This document shows positions 16,825 through 27,015 of a stretch of DNA of 64,000 bases, in pieces. The position numbers and the translations under genes are program-made. Each line of letters starts with the position of its first letter. Within the stretch, counting starts at the first letter, position 1. Where the stretch lies: NCBI RefSeq assembly GCF_963677125.1, contig NZ_OY781882.1, forward strand, positions 5,044,501 to 5,108,500, in the 5' to 3' direction. Under the pieces are notes generated by a model. The model had not been told where the DNA came from and made no database searches. It worked only from the letters and a program-made list of their open reading frames with translations. The stretch is from an uncultured Desulfobacter sp. (GTDB lineage Bacteria; Desulfobacterota; Desulfobacteria; Desulfobacterales; Desulfobacteraceae).

Positions 16825-18810
16825 ATGAAAAAAACTGAAAAGGGATTAAAAAAACTAAAAAGAAAAATCGTTTTGATCTTTGCAGTATCGCTTATATTCT
16901 CTCAAGTTATATATGCCGAAGATACGCCACAACAGCTGGATAGTATAACGGTTACGGCACAAAAGACCGAAGAAAATGTACAAGATGTGCCGATATCAAT
17001 GAGTGTGTTTGATGAACTTTATATTGAAAATAGTAAAATAGAATCGATTCAAGATGTTGCTTCGCATACTTCAAATTTCGCTTTACAGGATAAAAGTGGC
17101 GGCATTTATACGCCTACAATAAGAGGTATTTCTAACTCCTTACCGTTCTCCTGTGCGGGGTCTCAATCGGTTAGTGTGATTATTGACGGTATCCCCGTAT
17201 CAAGTGCTCAAGGATATAATCTAACTTTGATGGACATAGAAAGAATTGAGGTTTTAAAAGGACCCCAGGGGACACTCTACGGTAAAGAAGCAGAAGCGGG
17301 AGTTATCAATGTTATCACTAAAAAACCTGATAATGAAATTAGAGGGAAAATAGGTGTCGAGCTTGGTGAAGATAGTAAAAGGCAATATGCTTTAAGTGTT
17401 AGCGGGCCTATTGTAAAGGATAAATTCTATGTCGGATTATCGGCAAAACACTACGAAAAAGACGGGTTTATAAAAAATACGCTTCTTGGAGGATATACCA
17501 ATGATAAGGAAAATGACTATGGAAGCGTCCATTTAAGATATACACCCACCGAGGATCTTGAGATATCTTTGATCTCATCTATACTTAAATATGGCAATGG
17601 GAATCTTGATTATGTTTATCCTTATACGCCGGGTGATATAAGTATGAGCACAGATGTACAGGGTTATGACAAATCAAGTATAACTTCCCATGCTTTAAAA
17701 GTATCATATGACATAAATGAGTATCTTTTAGAATCAATTACAACCTATCGAAATGTAACATCAGATGCTTTACTGGACTATTCATTTTCCGATTATGATT
17801 ATCAAAGGGAAGATGAAAAGTATTCACAAGAGCTTAGGCTGAGTCATAGCAGTGACCTTTTTAAATGGGTGGCCGGGGTTTATGCTGATAAAAATGATAT
17901 TGATGATTCAACACATGCTGTGAACAAGTCCTCTGATCCATCAACAACAAAGGGCGATTCTTTAGGTGTTTTTATCCATACAGAATATGCTATCAATGAT
18001 AAATTCTCTTTTATTTCAGGCGCTCGATACGATAAGGATAATAAAGAATATGAAGAATCTGATGAAAAATTAGATTTTTCCGATGATGAGATCTCTCCAA
18101 AAGTCTCTTTAAAATATCAACATGATCAAGATAGTATGTATTATGCAACTATCTCAAAAGGGTACCGTGCCGGCGGTATTTACGCCGGTGCCGCGGATGG
18201 TTACTCAAAATACTATGAATCAGAGACGCTATGGAATTATGAGATAGGAGCTAAAAACACATTTTTCGATAACAGACTTGTGGTAAATAGTTCTGTTTTT
18301 TATATGAAAATAGATGATATGCAAGTAAGAGTTTCTCCGGATGATAGACCCGATGAATCTTATGTCGCCAACGTAGCAAAAGCGACTTCAAAAGGGTTTG
18401 AAATAGGACTAAATGCAAAGCTAACTAATAGCTTGGAATTATTCGGTGCTTTCGGATATTCGGATTCTTCGGTTGATGAATATAGCGATGCAAAAGGTGA
18501 CTATAACGGCAATAAAATTGTATATGCACCGGACTATAATTATAATATCGGCATTCAATACAGGGCTGAACAAGGATATTTTGCAAGAGTTGATCTAAAC
18601 GGTTACGGTAGAACATACTTGGATAATGCGAATGAATATAGTAGAGATCCTTATATACTTGTGAATGCAAAAATAGGTTATGAGCAAGAGAGCTACGACA
18701 TATATTTATACGGTAAAAATATTTTTGATGAAGAATATCACTCTATCCAGTCCGGAGCTGTATGTTCTCAACCCGGAGAGATCGGCGTACAACTAACATA
18801 TAGATTTTAA
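16825..18810 (+). CDS. TonB-dependent receptor 2 (AT-rich)
   Basis: Outer-membrane receptor of 661 residues: signal peptide 1-31 (ending VIYA), TonB-box-like SITVTAQK (40-47), plug with LKGPQGTLYGKEAEAGVIN, and a barrel ending QLTYRF. Codons strongly prefer A/T in the third position, unlike receptors 1 and 3, which have the same architecture. This suggests acquisition from an AT-rich donor such as a Campylobacterota, an inference not tested here. It is paired with the AraC gene upstream. The IS5 element inserted just downstream does not touch it. Confidence 0.93.
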   Translation: MKKTEKGLKKLKRKIVLIFAVSLIFSQVIYAEDTPQQLDSITVTAQKTEENVQDVPISMSVFDELYIENSKIESIQDVASHTSNFALQDKSGGIYTPTIRGISNSLPFSCAGSQSVSVIIDGIPVSSAQGYNLTLMDIERIEVLKGPQGTLYGKEAEAGVINVITKKPDNEIRGKIGVELGEDSKRQYALSVSGPIVKDKFYVGLSAKHYEKDGFIKNTLLGGYTNDKENDYGSVHLRYTPTEDLEISLISSILKYGNGNLDYVYPYTPGDISMSTDVQGYDKSSITSHALKVSYDINEYLLESITTYRNVTSDALLDYSFSDYDYQREDEKYSQELRLSHSSDLFKWVAGVYADKNDIDDSTHAVNKSSDPSTTKGDSLGVFIHTEYAINDKFSFISGARYDKDNKEYEESDEKLDFSDDEISPKVSLKYQHDQDSMYYATISKGYRAGGIYAGAADGYSKYYESETLWNYEIGAKNTFFDNRLVVNSSVFYMKIDDMQVRVSPDDRPDESYVANVAKATSKGFEIGLNAKLTNSLELFGAFGYSDSSVDEYSDAKGDYNGNKIVYAPDYNYNIGIQYRAEQGYFARVDLNGYGRTYLDNANEYSRDPYILVNAKIGYEQESYDIYLYGKNIFDEEYHSIQSGAVCSQPGEIGVQLTYRF

Positions 18811-18904
18811 AAAATAAAACTTCCCATGCTATTTAGTTGGTTAGGGAGGGGGATATTTCCGGGCCGGGATGTCATATGCGTTGACGCAGAAGCATGGGTT
18901 TGCT

Positions 18905-20380
18905 ATGTAGTCGATACTGAAAAAGCATTTTAGTAACTGATTTTACTGGAAAAAATTGCTAAAATTTGCTATGGTATTTGCAAGAAATTGATTCTAACCT
19001 TAATGTTTTCTTGCAAATTTTATCATGAAACCGACAAAACCACCTATAGAGGATAACCAAGGAGATCTTTTCCTGCCCCAACTCGAAAATATCATCTCCC
19101 TTGGCCACAGCCTGGTAAAATTATCCCGAGCAGTAGATTGGGACGCATTAGATAAAAAATTCGGTGTAACTTTTTGTGAAGATAACGGAAGGCCTGGGAT
19201 TTCCACCAGACTGATGACGGCTTTGCATTACTTGAAGTTCACCTACAATCTAAGCGATGAAGCGGTAGTGAAAGGCTGGGTAGAAAATCCGTATTGGCAG
19301 TACTTCAGTGGAATGAAATACTTTGAGCATGAGCTGCCTTGTGACCCATCCAGCATGACGCGCTGGCGGAAGAGGATAGGCGAAGTCGGCGCAGAGGAGC
19401 TTTTGAAAAAGACTATTGAGGCTGGGTTGGTGCTAAAGGCTGTCAAAAAATCCCAGCTTCACAACATCAATGTGGATACGACGGTTCAAGAGAAAGATGT
19501 TCGGTTCCCGACGGATGCACGGCTTTATGATCGGGCCAGAGACCGGTTGGTAAAAGCAGCTAAAGATCGAGAAATCAATCTACGTCAGAATTACAATCGG
19601 TTATCCAAGCAAACGTTACTCAAGCAAAGCCGTTATGCGCATGCGAAACAAATGAAAAGAGCAAAGAAAGCAACCAAAAAACTCAAGACCTACTTGGGGC
19701 GTGTGATAAGGGACATTCAAAGGAAGTATCCTACCCCGGATAAAGAGATGGATGAACTCTTAAATGTGGCGACCCGTATTTGGAGCCAAAAAAGGAAGGA
19801 CAAGAACAAAGTTTATAGCGTCCATGAGCCTCATGTTGAATGTATCAGTAAAGGTAAGGCACATAAACGCTACGAGTTTGGTTGCAAAGTCAGTGTTGCA
19901 ACAACAAGTCGTGGTTGTTGGTTTGTTGGGGCAATGGCCGTTCATGGCAATCCATATGACGGGCATACGCTATCCGAAACCCTGGCCCAGGTAGAACGAA
20001 TTACACAGAAGCCCCAAAGATCTTTTGTCGATAGAGGGTACCGAGGTCATGGCTATACCGGAGACATTGAGGTTCATGTTGATAAAGTCCGAAGAGGTCG
20101 CACTTCAAAAAGTTTATGGCGTTGGATGAAAAGACGAGCAGCAATTGAGCCGAGTATCGGACATTTAAAACAGGAGCATCGGATGGATCGCAACCGGTTA
20201 AAAGGTAAAGACGGGGATAAGATCAATGCGATCCTGAGCGCCGCAGGTATGAATATCAGCAAGCTGCTACGGTGGCTGGTTGATTATTTTTTACTTTTGT
20301 TGGGATTAAGGCCGACCGCCCATGCGTAGTGGGTGGTGCCGACCAGTTTTGGTATATAGGTTTTTCAGAATCGACTATGT
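18905..20380. mobile_element. IS5-family insertion sequence with 4-bp target duplication
   Basis: The element spans 18909-20376 (1468 bp). Its ends are inverted repeats AGTCGATACTGAAAAA (left) and, read inward, AGTCGATTCTGAAAAA (right), one mismatch in 16. Both sides carry ATGT (18905-18908 and 20377-20380), the target duplication. A single transposase gene fills it. Intact ends and gene indicate a recent, possibly active insertion, in the gap between receptor 2 and the next AraC gene. Confidence 0.9.
19025..20329 (+). CDS. IS5-family transposase
   Basis: DDE transposase of 434 residues. The N-terminal part (GRPGISTRLMTALHYLKF, then WVENPYWQYFSG) is typical of IS5-group enzymes. The catalytic pattern is visible as NVDTTV (first Asp), FVDRGYRG (second Asp) and IEPSIGHLKQEHRMDRNRL (Glu with the Y/R-type signature). 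A coiled, basic insert lies between the first and second Asp. Full length, no frameshift. Confidence 0.93.
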   Translation: MKPTKPPIEDNQGDLFLPQLENIISLGHSLVKLSRAVDWDALDKKFGVTFCEDNGRPGISTRLMTALHYLKFTYNLSDEAVVKGWVENPYWQYFSGMKYFEHELPCDPSSMTRWRKRIGEVGAEELLKKTIEAGLVLKAVKKSQLHNINVDTTVQEKDVRFPTDARLYDRARDRLVKAAKDREINLRQNYNRLSKQTLLKQSRYAHAKQMKRAKKATKKLKTYLGRVIRDIQRKYPTPDKEMDELLNVATRIWSQKRKDKNKVYSVHEPHVECISKGKAHKRYEFGCKVSVATTSRGCWFVGAMAVHGNPYDGHTLSETLAQVERITQKPQRSFVDRGYRGHGYTGDIEVHVDKVRRGRTSKSLWRWMKRRAAIEPSIGHLKQEHRMDRNRLKGKDGDKINAILSAAGMNISKLLRWLVDYFLLLLGLRPTAHA

Positions 20381-20503
20381 AGGTTTTGTTCGGCTAATTT
20401 GATTGGTTTATACGTATATTGTTGTGGTATGTGCCATTAAATTGAGAAGATAAAGAGAAGGCATGAGCGAATCCCCTGCAACTATGTATTATCCGGCAAT
20501 GAT

Positions 20504-21454
20504 ATGAAAGCCGTCGTTCTTCCTCCCCCTCAGCCGGTAGCAAATTCCAATCACTTCAAAATGAATATTCCTGCCTCGCTTGGACAAGGCGGCGCAGACC
20601 TTTTTTCTTTGACCTCTGGGATTCAATTGTTAATCTTTGACTGGCAGTTCAACCAGGTGACGCGCTTTCAAGGTGCTTTAAAAGATCATTCCGTTGGTTT
20701 CGGGTTTTGTCTTGATGGCCGGTCTGATTACCACCCCACCTGTTTTGACCGGTCGTTTACGATAAGGGCTGGGGAAAGCGGTTTTTTTTCCTTTCCAAGA
20801 GGCGTTGAGGTCTTTGAGAAAACCGATGATAAACGGATGTACCGGGTCAATCTGTTGCTGGACGGGGAACGTTTATCCACATTAATCAATAGAGATGAAG
20901 ATCGTTTTTATCCGATATTGAAAAGCTTGGAAAAAAGAGTCTCTACACGTATGGGCAATATTCTGTCGCCTGTTATGAGAACGGTCTTGTATCAATTGCT
21001 TCATTGCCCTTACAGCGGAACAACACAACAGATTTTTCTGGAGGGGAAAAGCATGGAATTGATGGCACATATGATGGAACAACTTTGTTCCGGTTGTTGC
21101 TGTTGTAATGGCGCAATAAAAATATCGGATACGGAACGTGTTTACCATGCAGCACATATGCTCGTCCGGGACCTGAATAATCCACCGGACATCATGGAGA
21201 TCTCCCGGACGGTGGGATTGGGCAGGACCAAGCTGTTTCGTTGCTTTCGCCAGACCTTCGGGCTCTCCCCCTTTGAATATCTTCGCAATCATCGTTTACA
21301 GATGTCCATGCAGTTGCTCCAGGATGGTGAGGTGAATGTCACCCAGGCCGCCTTGATGGTGGGCTATACCAATCTAAGCTATTTTGCCAAGGCCTTTAAG
21401 TCCATATTCGGCATTGCGCCAAGCGAGCTGCGTAGATCTATTCGTAAACAATAG
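20504..21454 (+). CDS. AraC-family regulator paired with receptor 3
   Basis: Transcription factor of 316 residues. The C-terminal double helix-turn-helix runs from IMEISRTVGLGRTKLFRCF to NVTQAALMVGYTNLSYFAKAF, followed by FGIAPSELRRS. Its sequence is clearly related to the AraC protein at 24292-25242 (same N-terminal pattern, FGFCLDGR and SGFFSFPRGVE). It lies 154 bp upstream of receptor 3 on the same strand and 127 bp after the IS5 element. It is probably the local activator of receptor 3. Confidence 0.92.
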   Translation: MKAVVLPPPQPVANSNHFKMNIPASLGQGGADLFSLTSGIQLLIFDWQFNQVTRFQGALKDHSVGFGFCLDGRSDYHPTCFDRSFTIRAGESGFFSFPRGVEVFEKTDDKRMYRVNLLLDGERLSTLINRDEDRFYPILKSLEKRVSTRMGNILSPVMRTVLYQLLHCPYSGTTQQIFLEGKSMELMAHMMEQLCSGCCCCNGAIKISDTERVYHAAHMLVRDLNNPPDIMEISRTVGLGRTKLFRCFRQTFGLSPFEYLRNHRLQMSMQLLQDGEVNVTQAALMVGYTNLSYFAKAFKSIFGIAPSELRRSIRKQ

Positions 21455-21608
21455 TTTCATAAAGCATAATTTTTTACCCTTGAACGCCGGCGTCCATAAA
21501 TCGTCCGCCAACGTTAGCTTTTTCTTTATATCTTTACTATTTTCATTTTGCTTGAAAATGTTAGCTTGCTATTAATTCAGAAGTGAAAACTTAAAAAGGA
21601 GAAAAGAA

Positions 21609-23636
21609 ATGAAATTTTTGTGTGCCCGGATATTGGGAGGCCTTTTGATGAGTTGTTGTATTGCAACATCAGCAGTGGCAGAGGAACAGGGAACGGCCAC
21701 CCTGGAAACAATGACGGTCACGGCCCAGAAACAGGAGGAAAATGTCCAGGATGTACCGATGGGCATTACCGTCTTTGATGATCAGGCTATTGATGATGTC
21801 AAGATTGAGTCTGTAGCGGAAATTGCCGATTTTGTGCCCAATCTTATGACCTTCCAGTTCGGCAAGTCCGAGGGCGGGCAGCCGACCATGCGCGGAGTCT
21901 CCGCATCAACTACGTCAGAGAGTTCAACAGCAGTGGGGATATATGTTGATGGCGTTCCCTACCCTGCAGGTTTGGGATTTGCAAACGGCCTTTATGATAT
22001 TGAACGTATCGAAGTGTTGCGTGGCCCTCAGGGGACCTTATACGGGAAAAACACGCAGGTAGGAGCCATTAATATTATTACCCGGCAGCCGGATAATGAG
22101 TTTCGGGGAAAGATCTCCACGGAATATGGGGAAGATAATAAAATGAAAGGCCTGGTCAATGTGAGCGGGCCATTGCAGGAGGATACGCTGTATTTCAGTG
22201 TTGTGGGGGAGTATGAGCAGAAGGACGGTTTTATCGAGGATACCTTTACCGGGGATACATTGGATGACCGGCAAAAATGGTTTGGAAGGGGAAAGCTGCG
22301 CTGGACACCCGTGGAGAGCCTGGACGTTTCCCTGATCGTTTCCAGGCTTTCCAATGACGATGGTGGGATAAGAATGGGTTTGACACCAAGCGGAGCCGCC
22401 ATGTTCGGAGTTGCAGAACCTGAAGACAGGAAAATGTCGTCAAATGTCGACTTATATAATGAGTCGGACAGTGATTTTCAGGCACTCAAAATAGTATATG
22501 ATATCAACGAAAACTATACATTGACCTCCATAAGCGCCAGAAGAGCAAGTACAAGTAGTAGTTCCAATGATTGGGATTTCAGTACCTTGGCGATGAGTGA
22601 ATCACTTTCGGAGAGGGAAATTTACACCCTCTCCCAGGAGCTTCGCTTAAACGCCGGCATCGGAAAACTCAAATGGATTGTCGGCCTATACGCCGATGAT
22701 GATCATCTTGAAAGAACGATTACAAAAACGTTGAGCGGGAAGGTAACACAAGATCGTGAGGTGGATGGCAATTCTGCTGCTGTTTTCGGGCAGGTCAGTT
22801 ATTTTCTGACAGAACAGATCAACCTGATCGGAGGACTGAGTTATGAGAGTCGGGATCGGGAATATGAAGACTTTTTATCGGGTACCGGAGGCGACGGCTC
22901 CTGGGAGCATCTCTCTCCCAAAATAGCCCTGGAGTATCACCTGACACCGGATATCATGACCTATGCAAGTGTCTCAGAAGGGTTTCGCTCCGGTTCCTTT
23001 AATGAGTCTGCAACGGATGAGGAATATGCCAGTTATGATGAAGAAATTTTATGGTCTTACGAGCTGGGCTTTAAAAGCGCATTTTTCAACCGTCGTCTCA
23101 TTGTCAACGGCGCTCTTTTTTATATGGATATTACCGATATGCAGGTGGAAAACGAGGTTGACCCCGATAACTCCTACATCGCCAATGCTGCCGAGGCCAC
23201 CGGCATAGGAGGAGAACTGGAAATAAGTGCCCGGCTTGCGGACGGCCTGACGCTCAATGCCGGATTCGGCTATAGCAAGATTACTTTTGATGAATATAAA
23301 GATGCGCTCGGAGATTATGAGGGCAATCACAATCCCTACGCACCGGATTATACCTTCAATATTGGGGCTCAATACCGGCATGCCACCGGCATGTATGCCC
23401 GGATTGACCTGGTTGGCTACGGCAAGATGTATTTTGACCGGGAGAATGAATATTCAAGGGACCCCTATGAACTGGTGAACGCTAAAATCGGCTATGAATC
23501 CGAACATTATGACGTGTATCTTTATGGTAAAAATATTTTTGACACGGAATATGACTCGGAGGGGTGTTACGGCGGCTACTATACGGTATATAGCGATCCA
23601 AGAGAGGTCGGTATTCAGTTAACTTATCGTTTCTAA
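21609..23636 (+). CDS. TonB-dependent receptor 3
   Basis: Outer-membrane receptor of 675 residues. Signal peptide 1-24 (ending SAVA), TonB-box-like METMTVTAQK region (about 33-42), plug with LRGPQGTLYGKNTQVGAIN, barrel ending QLTYRF. AGGAGAAAAGAA precedes the ATG. Closest in this window to receptor 1 (shared segments such as EHYDVYLYGKNIFD). It is paired with the AraC gene upstream. Ligand unknown; a ferri-siderophore is likely from the family and regulator type. Confidence 0.95.
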   Translation: MKFLCARILGGLLMSCCIATSAVAEEQGTATLETMTVTAQKQEENVQDVPMGITVFDDQAIDDVKIESVAEIADFVPNLMTFQFGKSEGGQPTMRGVSASTTSESSTAVGIYVDGVPYPAGLGFANGLYDIERIEVLRGPQGTLYGKNTQVGAINIITRQPDNEFRGKISTEYGEDNKMKGLVNVSGPLQEDTLYFSVVGEYEQKDGFIEDTFTGDTLDDRQKWFGRGKLRWTPVESLDVSLIVSRLSNDDGGIRMGLTPSGAAMFGVAEPEDRKMSSNVDLYNESDSDFQALKIVYDINENYTLTSISARRASTSSSSNDWDFSTLAMSESLSEREIYTLSQELRLNAGIGKLKWIVGLYADDDHLERTITKTLSGKVTQDREVDGNSAAVFGQVSYFLTEQINLIGGLSYESRDREYEDFLSGTGGDGSWEHLSPKIALEYHLTPDIMTYASVSEGFRSGSFNESATDEEYASYDEEILWSYELGFKSAFFNRRLIVNGALFYMDITDMQVENEVDPDNSYIANAAEATGIGGELEISARLADGLTLNAGFGYSKITFDEYKDALGDYEGNHNPYAPDYTFNIGAQYRHATGMYARIDLVGYGKMYFDRENEYSRDPYELVNAKIGYESEHYDVYLYGKNIFDTEYDSEGCYGGYYTVYSDPREVGIQLTYRF

Positions 23637-23643
23637 AGACAGG

Positions 23644-23715
23644 ATTTTTCGGGGGCAGCATACGTATTAAATGACCATATGTTTTGCTAATGGGTATGAT
23701 GCTCCCCGAATATCG
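23644..23715 (+). terminator. Imperfect inverted repeat after receptor 3
   Basis: CGGGGGCAGCATAC pairs imperfectly with GTATGATGCTCCCCG about 30 bases further on, 10-80 bp past the receptor stop. It may end or stabilise the transcript. The pairing has mismatches and the loop is long. Confidence 0.35.
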
Positions 23716-23865
23716 AATCTTGGGGGGCAGGTCTTGAATTATAAGTTTTTTTGAGCGGTAACGTCTGTTTCCTCGGGTCTCCACCAGCTATATTGCCCGC
23801 AGGTTCCGGCACCTGCGGGGACAGCCGGTCTTCTATAAAAAAACGAAGCCCCAGGCTTTCCATAA

Positions 23866-23892
23866 AAAAGGCGGCTGATTGATCACAATCAG
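23866..23892 (-). terminator. Rho-independent terminator, minus strand
   Basis: On the minus strand GGCTGATTG-TGAT-CAATCAGCC is followed by GCC and a run of six T. It would end transcripts coming from the AraC gene at 24292-25242 on that strand. Confidence 0.65.
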
Positions 23893-23898
23893 CCCCCC

Positions 23899-24194
23899 AT
23901 GCCAAGTGCATTATTCAATGCTATCCACCTTTCCGGCTATCCCTTGTTCGCTATTGAAGAAGTTGAAGATGCCATTGAACAAGTGGGTATAAAAGTCTTG
24001 GAAATTCCGCGCGAAGCTTTGTTTTTGGCTGGAAAACATTCCTTGATTATCGAAGAAACAAGGGTACTAAAAGTTCAACCCTTCCAGATTTCTTCATAGG
24101 CGCACATGCCACAGTGTCTTCATTTGACTTAGTCACAAGGGACATCGCAAAATATAGGACTTATTTTCCAAACATAAAACTTATTTGCCCATAG
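23899..24194 (+). pseudogene. VapC-type PIN-domain toxin remnant
   Basis: The first frame reads from IEEVEDAIEQVG to EALFLAGK. The other frame then continues KTFLDYRRNKGTKSS, LPDFFIGAHATV, LVTRDIAKYRTYFP, NIKLICP and stop, which is the typical VapC C-terminus. One base is missing in the short A-run at the junction. The N-terminus with the first PIN Asp is absent, and no antitoxin gene is present. It is a dead toxin-antitoxin relic. Confidence 0.75.
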
Positions 24195-24291
24195 TTGTCA
24201 TAATCGTTTCAAGAAGGAGTATTAAACAAATTTTGAACTTTATCTCAAGCGAACAGATCCTTTCCTTCATTCGTGGCCACCCCAAAAACTA

Positions 24292-25242
24292 TTAATTGGG
24301 TGTGGAATGACGCAAAAGCGCTCCCGGGGTTACCCCGAACATGGTTTTAAAGGCTTTGGAAAAATAACTAAGGTTGGCGTAACCGACGCTCAATGCAGCC
24401 TCCGTCACATTGATTTTACCGCTTTGAAGCAGCAGCATGGCGGTTTTCAGGCGGTGGTTGCGCAGATATTCAAAAGGGGGGACACCGTAAACCCGGCGGA
24501 AACAGCGATGTAATTTGGCTCGGCTTAATCCGACGGAACGTGCCAGTTCCGTTACGTTTGGTGGATCATCCAGGTTGTTCACAAGTACTTCAGCAGCATG
24601 GATGATCCGGTCATAATCAGAACGTTTTAATTCGTTTCCAAGACAAGTAAAGGACGGGTGAAGCTGTGCCAATTTGTGGGAAATCAATTCCATGGCCTTG
24701 CTTTCAAGGTGGATCTGCCTGGCCTTGCCGCAGTAGGGGCAATGAAGCATTTGATACAGGACCGTACGCATCAGGGCTGTGGTGGAATGAACCACGCGGT
24801 CGGCCTGCTTTTTTTCAAAGCTTTTAATTACCGGAGAGAAATAGTCTTCATCTCCTTGGGTAAAAGATGATAACATCTCGCCTTCAAGCATCAGGTATAT
24901 TCTGAGCAAATGATCGGCGGGTAAATGTTGCGTCATCTCAAACTCCTTGGGGAAAGTAAAAAAACCGCTTTGTCCGGCCCGGATGTTTGATCGCGTTTTT
25001 GAAGACATCAACGAAAGATCAAATTCTCCGGCCAAGCAAAACCCCAAGCCGACCATGGGTTTTTTAAACGCACCTTGTGTCTGTATCGGCTGATGTAATG
25101 CTGTGTCCATGACAATCAGCTTCAGCCCGGAGCTGAAAACATCAATGTCCCACCTACCCCGGCCGGGTAACGAGGGTAATTCTACCTTGAATCTATTAGG
25201 CACTTCGGTCGGTTGCGGCGCTCCGGGCTTAATTATCTTCAT
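24292..25242 (-). CDS. AraC-family regulator of the MFS-ABC-ABC operon (YbtA-like)
   Basis: Transcription factor of 316 residues with a sensing domain (FCLAGEFDLS, AGQSGFFTFPKEFE) and a double helix-turn-helix (VTELARSVGLSRAKLHRCF to NVTEAALSVGYANLSYFSKAF). It is the last gene of the operon, 39 bp after the second ABC gene, as a regulator that controls its own transport genes. In Yersinia, YbtA regulates ybtPQX and the receptor gene psn and binds repeated sites. Here 21-bp-period repeats lie in front of this operon and two TBDR operons, so this protein is the best candidate to bind them (inference). Confidence 0.92.
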   Translation of the reverse strand: MKIIKPGAPQPTEVPNRFKVELPSLPGRGRWDIDVFSSGLKLIVMDTALHQPIQTQGAFKKPMVGLGFCLAGEFDLSLMSSKTRSNIRAGQSGFFTFPKEFEMTQHLPADHLLRIYLMLEGEMLSSFTQGDEDYFSPVIKSFEKKQADRVVHSTTALMRTVLYQMLHCPYCGKARQIHLESKAMELISHKLAQLHPSFTCLGNELKRSDYDRIIHAAEVLVNNLDDPPNVTELARSVGLSRAKLHRCFRRVYGVPPFEYLRNHRLKTAMLLLQSGKINVTEAALSVGYANLSYFSKAFKTMFGVTPGALLRHSTPN

Positions 25243-25281
25243 TTGTTCATCGGCAATAAGATGCTATCAATATATAAAACA

Positions 25282-27015
25282 TCAGGCGCCCACCATCTGC
25301 CTTTCCACCATTTTGGCAAATATCCCGTTTTGCAGCTTTAACGCATCGGGTTTGCCGCTTTCGATCACCTTGCCGTTTTCCAGGACAACGATTTGATCGG
25401 CATTGGCCACGGTGCGCATGCGGTGGGCAATGATCAGGACGGTCTTGTTTTTTATGAGTTCTGAAATACCTGCCTGAATTTTAGTTTCATTTTCCACATC
25501 AAGGGACGCGGTTGCTTCATCCAGCAACACGATGGGCGCATCCTTAAGCAGAGCCCGGGCAATGGAAATCCGCTGTCTTTCACCTCCGGAAAGGGTCTGG
25601 CCGTTTTCTCCGATCACGGTGTGATACCCGTTGGGCATTTTGCGTACGAATTCATCACATTGCGCCAGTTTGGCCACATGCATGACCTCGTCATCGGTAG
25701 CATTGCGCCGTCCAATGCGGATATTGTCCATGATGGTGGTATTAAACAGCACCACATCCTGAAATACCACGGAGTAATTTTGCAGCAGCGTTTCGGGTTC
25801 TATCTCGCTTATGTTCTGGTTGCCCAATAATATTTTGCCTGAATCGACATTCCAAAAACGCGCGGCCAGTTTTGCTGATGTACTTTTCCCGCCCCCAGAA
25901 GGCCCCACCAAGGCTGTGATCTCGCCTTGTCTGGCTTTAAATGAGACATCCTTCATGACCTGCTTGCCATTCTCGTAACCAAAATTCACCTGATCAAAAA
26001 CAATATCGAAATGTTCCGGTTTAAATTCTGTTTTACCCGTTTGAATGGGCAGTGCGCCCAATTCGTTCATGCGGTTAATGCGGATATCCAAATAGAACAA
26101 GGCGGCCAGGTTATTGAATACTTCGTTGATGGGGTCAAAAATTCGTGATGCAATAATCAGGAACATGAAATAGGTAAACAGGTCAACATCACCGGTTGAT
26201 AGTGAACTGGCCCCGACGATGATGACACTTGCCAGCCCCAGTTTTAACACCCCTTGGGCACAGTTTACCATGACACCGGCCATTAATTCTTCACGGATCA
26301 GGCTCTTTTCATAATCGTCCAGCTTTTGGTTCAATTCATTAAGGTATTCACCTTCATGATTATAGGCTTTTATTTCCTGGATTGTTTCCAGCCCCTCCTG
26401 GATGCATTCGCTGACGTCGCGTTTTTTATCGTAAATCCGTTTATGGCCTTTTCGCTGGGCGGTTTTCGATAACAGGATCACCGTCACGGCGACCGGCACC
26501 ACCCAAAACAACGCCAGGGATAATTGCCAATTGAAAAAAAACAGCCCCGTGGCAACCAAAAGAATACTGATGATAGAGGCAAATAACTGGGGAACGGCAT
26601 GGGAAAAGGTATGTTCCAGGTCGGTGTTATCGGACATAATGGTTGCGGTCAGATCGGCGAGGTCTTTTTCGCCGAAAAAAGCAAGCGGCAATTTGCGCAG
26701 CTTTTCGGCAAGCTGAATACGGCGGTTGGCACTTTCTTCGTATATGGTCGTATAGGTGCTTCGGTACTGGAGCCGGGCAATAAACCAGGTTACCGACATA
26801 AAGAATATAGCAAGTATTATGTAATACCCCATCCCTGTCCTGATCGTTTCCGATGGATTGATCCATTTACGCAGGTAATCATCAAGAAACAGGAAAACAA
26901 ATACGGCCGGAAGCATGAGCGTGATGTTAAGAAGGGCCGTACAAAACGTTCCCTTAAGGAATGCCTTTGCCCCTTCGGGTGACAGAGCAAATCTTTTTTG
27001 TAATATATCAAGCAT
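25282..27015 (-). CDS. ABC transporter, fused permease-ATPase (YbtQ-like)
   Basis: About 577 residues: six membrane segments in the first 310 residues, then an ATPase with Walker A GPSGGGKST (371-379), signature LSGGERQR (475-482) and Walker B IVLLDEATASLD (495-506). I start at ATG 27015, which overlaps the end of the first ABC gene by 8 bp and has AAAGGAAG upstream; the longer frame has no support. Such fused exporter-fold pairs next to RhtX/FptX permeases and AraC regulators match YbtPQ and Irp6/7, which import ferri-yersiniabactin. It probably forms a heterodimer with the product of the preceding gene. Confidence 0.92.
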   Translation of the reverse strand: MLDILQKRFALSPEGAKAFLKGTFCTALLNITLMLPAVFVFLFLDDYLRKWINPSETIRTGMGYYIILAIFFMSVTWFIARLQYRSTYTTIYEESANRRIQLAEKLRKLPLAFFGEKDLADLTATIMSDNTDLEHTFSHAVPQLFASIISILLVATGLFFFNWQLSLALFWVVPVAVTVILLSKTAQRKGHKRIYDKKRDVSECIQEGLETIQEIKAYNHEGEYLNELNQKLDDYEKSLIREELMAGVMVNCAQGVLKLGLASVIIVGASSLSTGDVDLFTYFMFLIIASRIFDPINEVFNNLAALFYLDIRINRMNELGALPIQTGKTEFKPEHFDIVFDQVNFGYENGKQVMKDVSFKARQGEITALVGPSGGGKSTSAKLAARFWNVDSGKILLGNQNISEIEPETLLQNYSVVFQDVVLFNTTIMDNIRIGRRNATDDEVMHVAKLAQCDEFVRKMPNGYHTVIGENGQTLSGGERQRISIARALLKDAPIVLLDEATASLDVENETKIQAGISELIKNKTVLIIAHRMRTVANADQIVVLENGKVIESGKPDALKLQNGIFAKMVERQMVGA

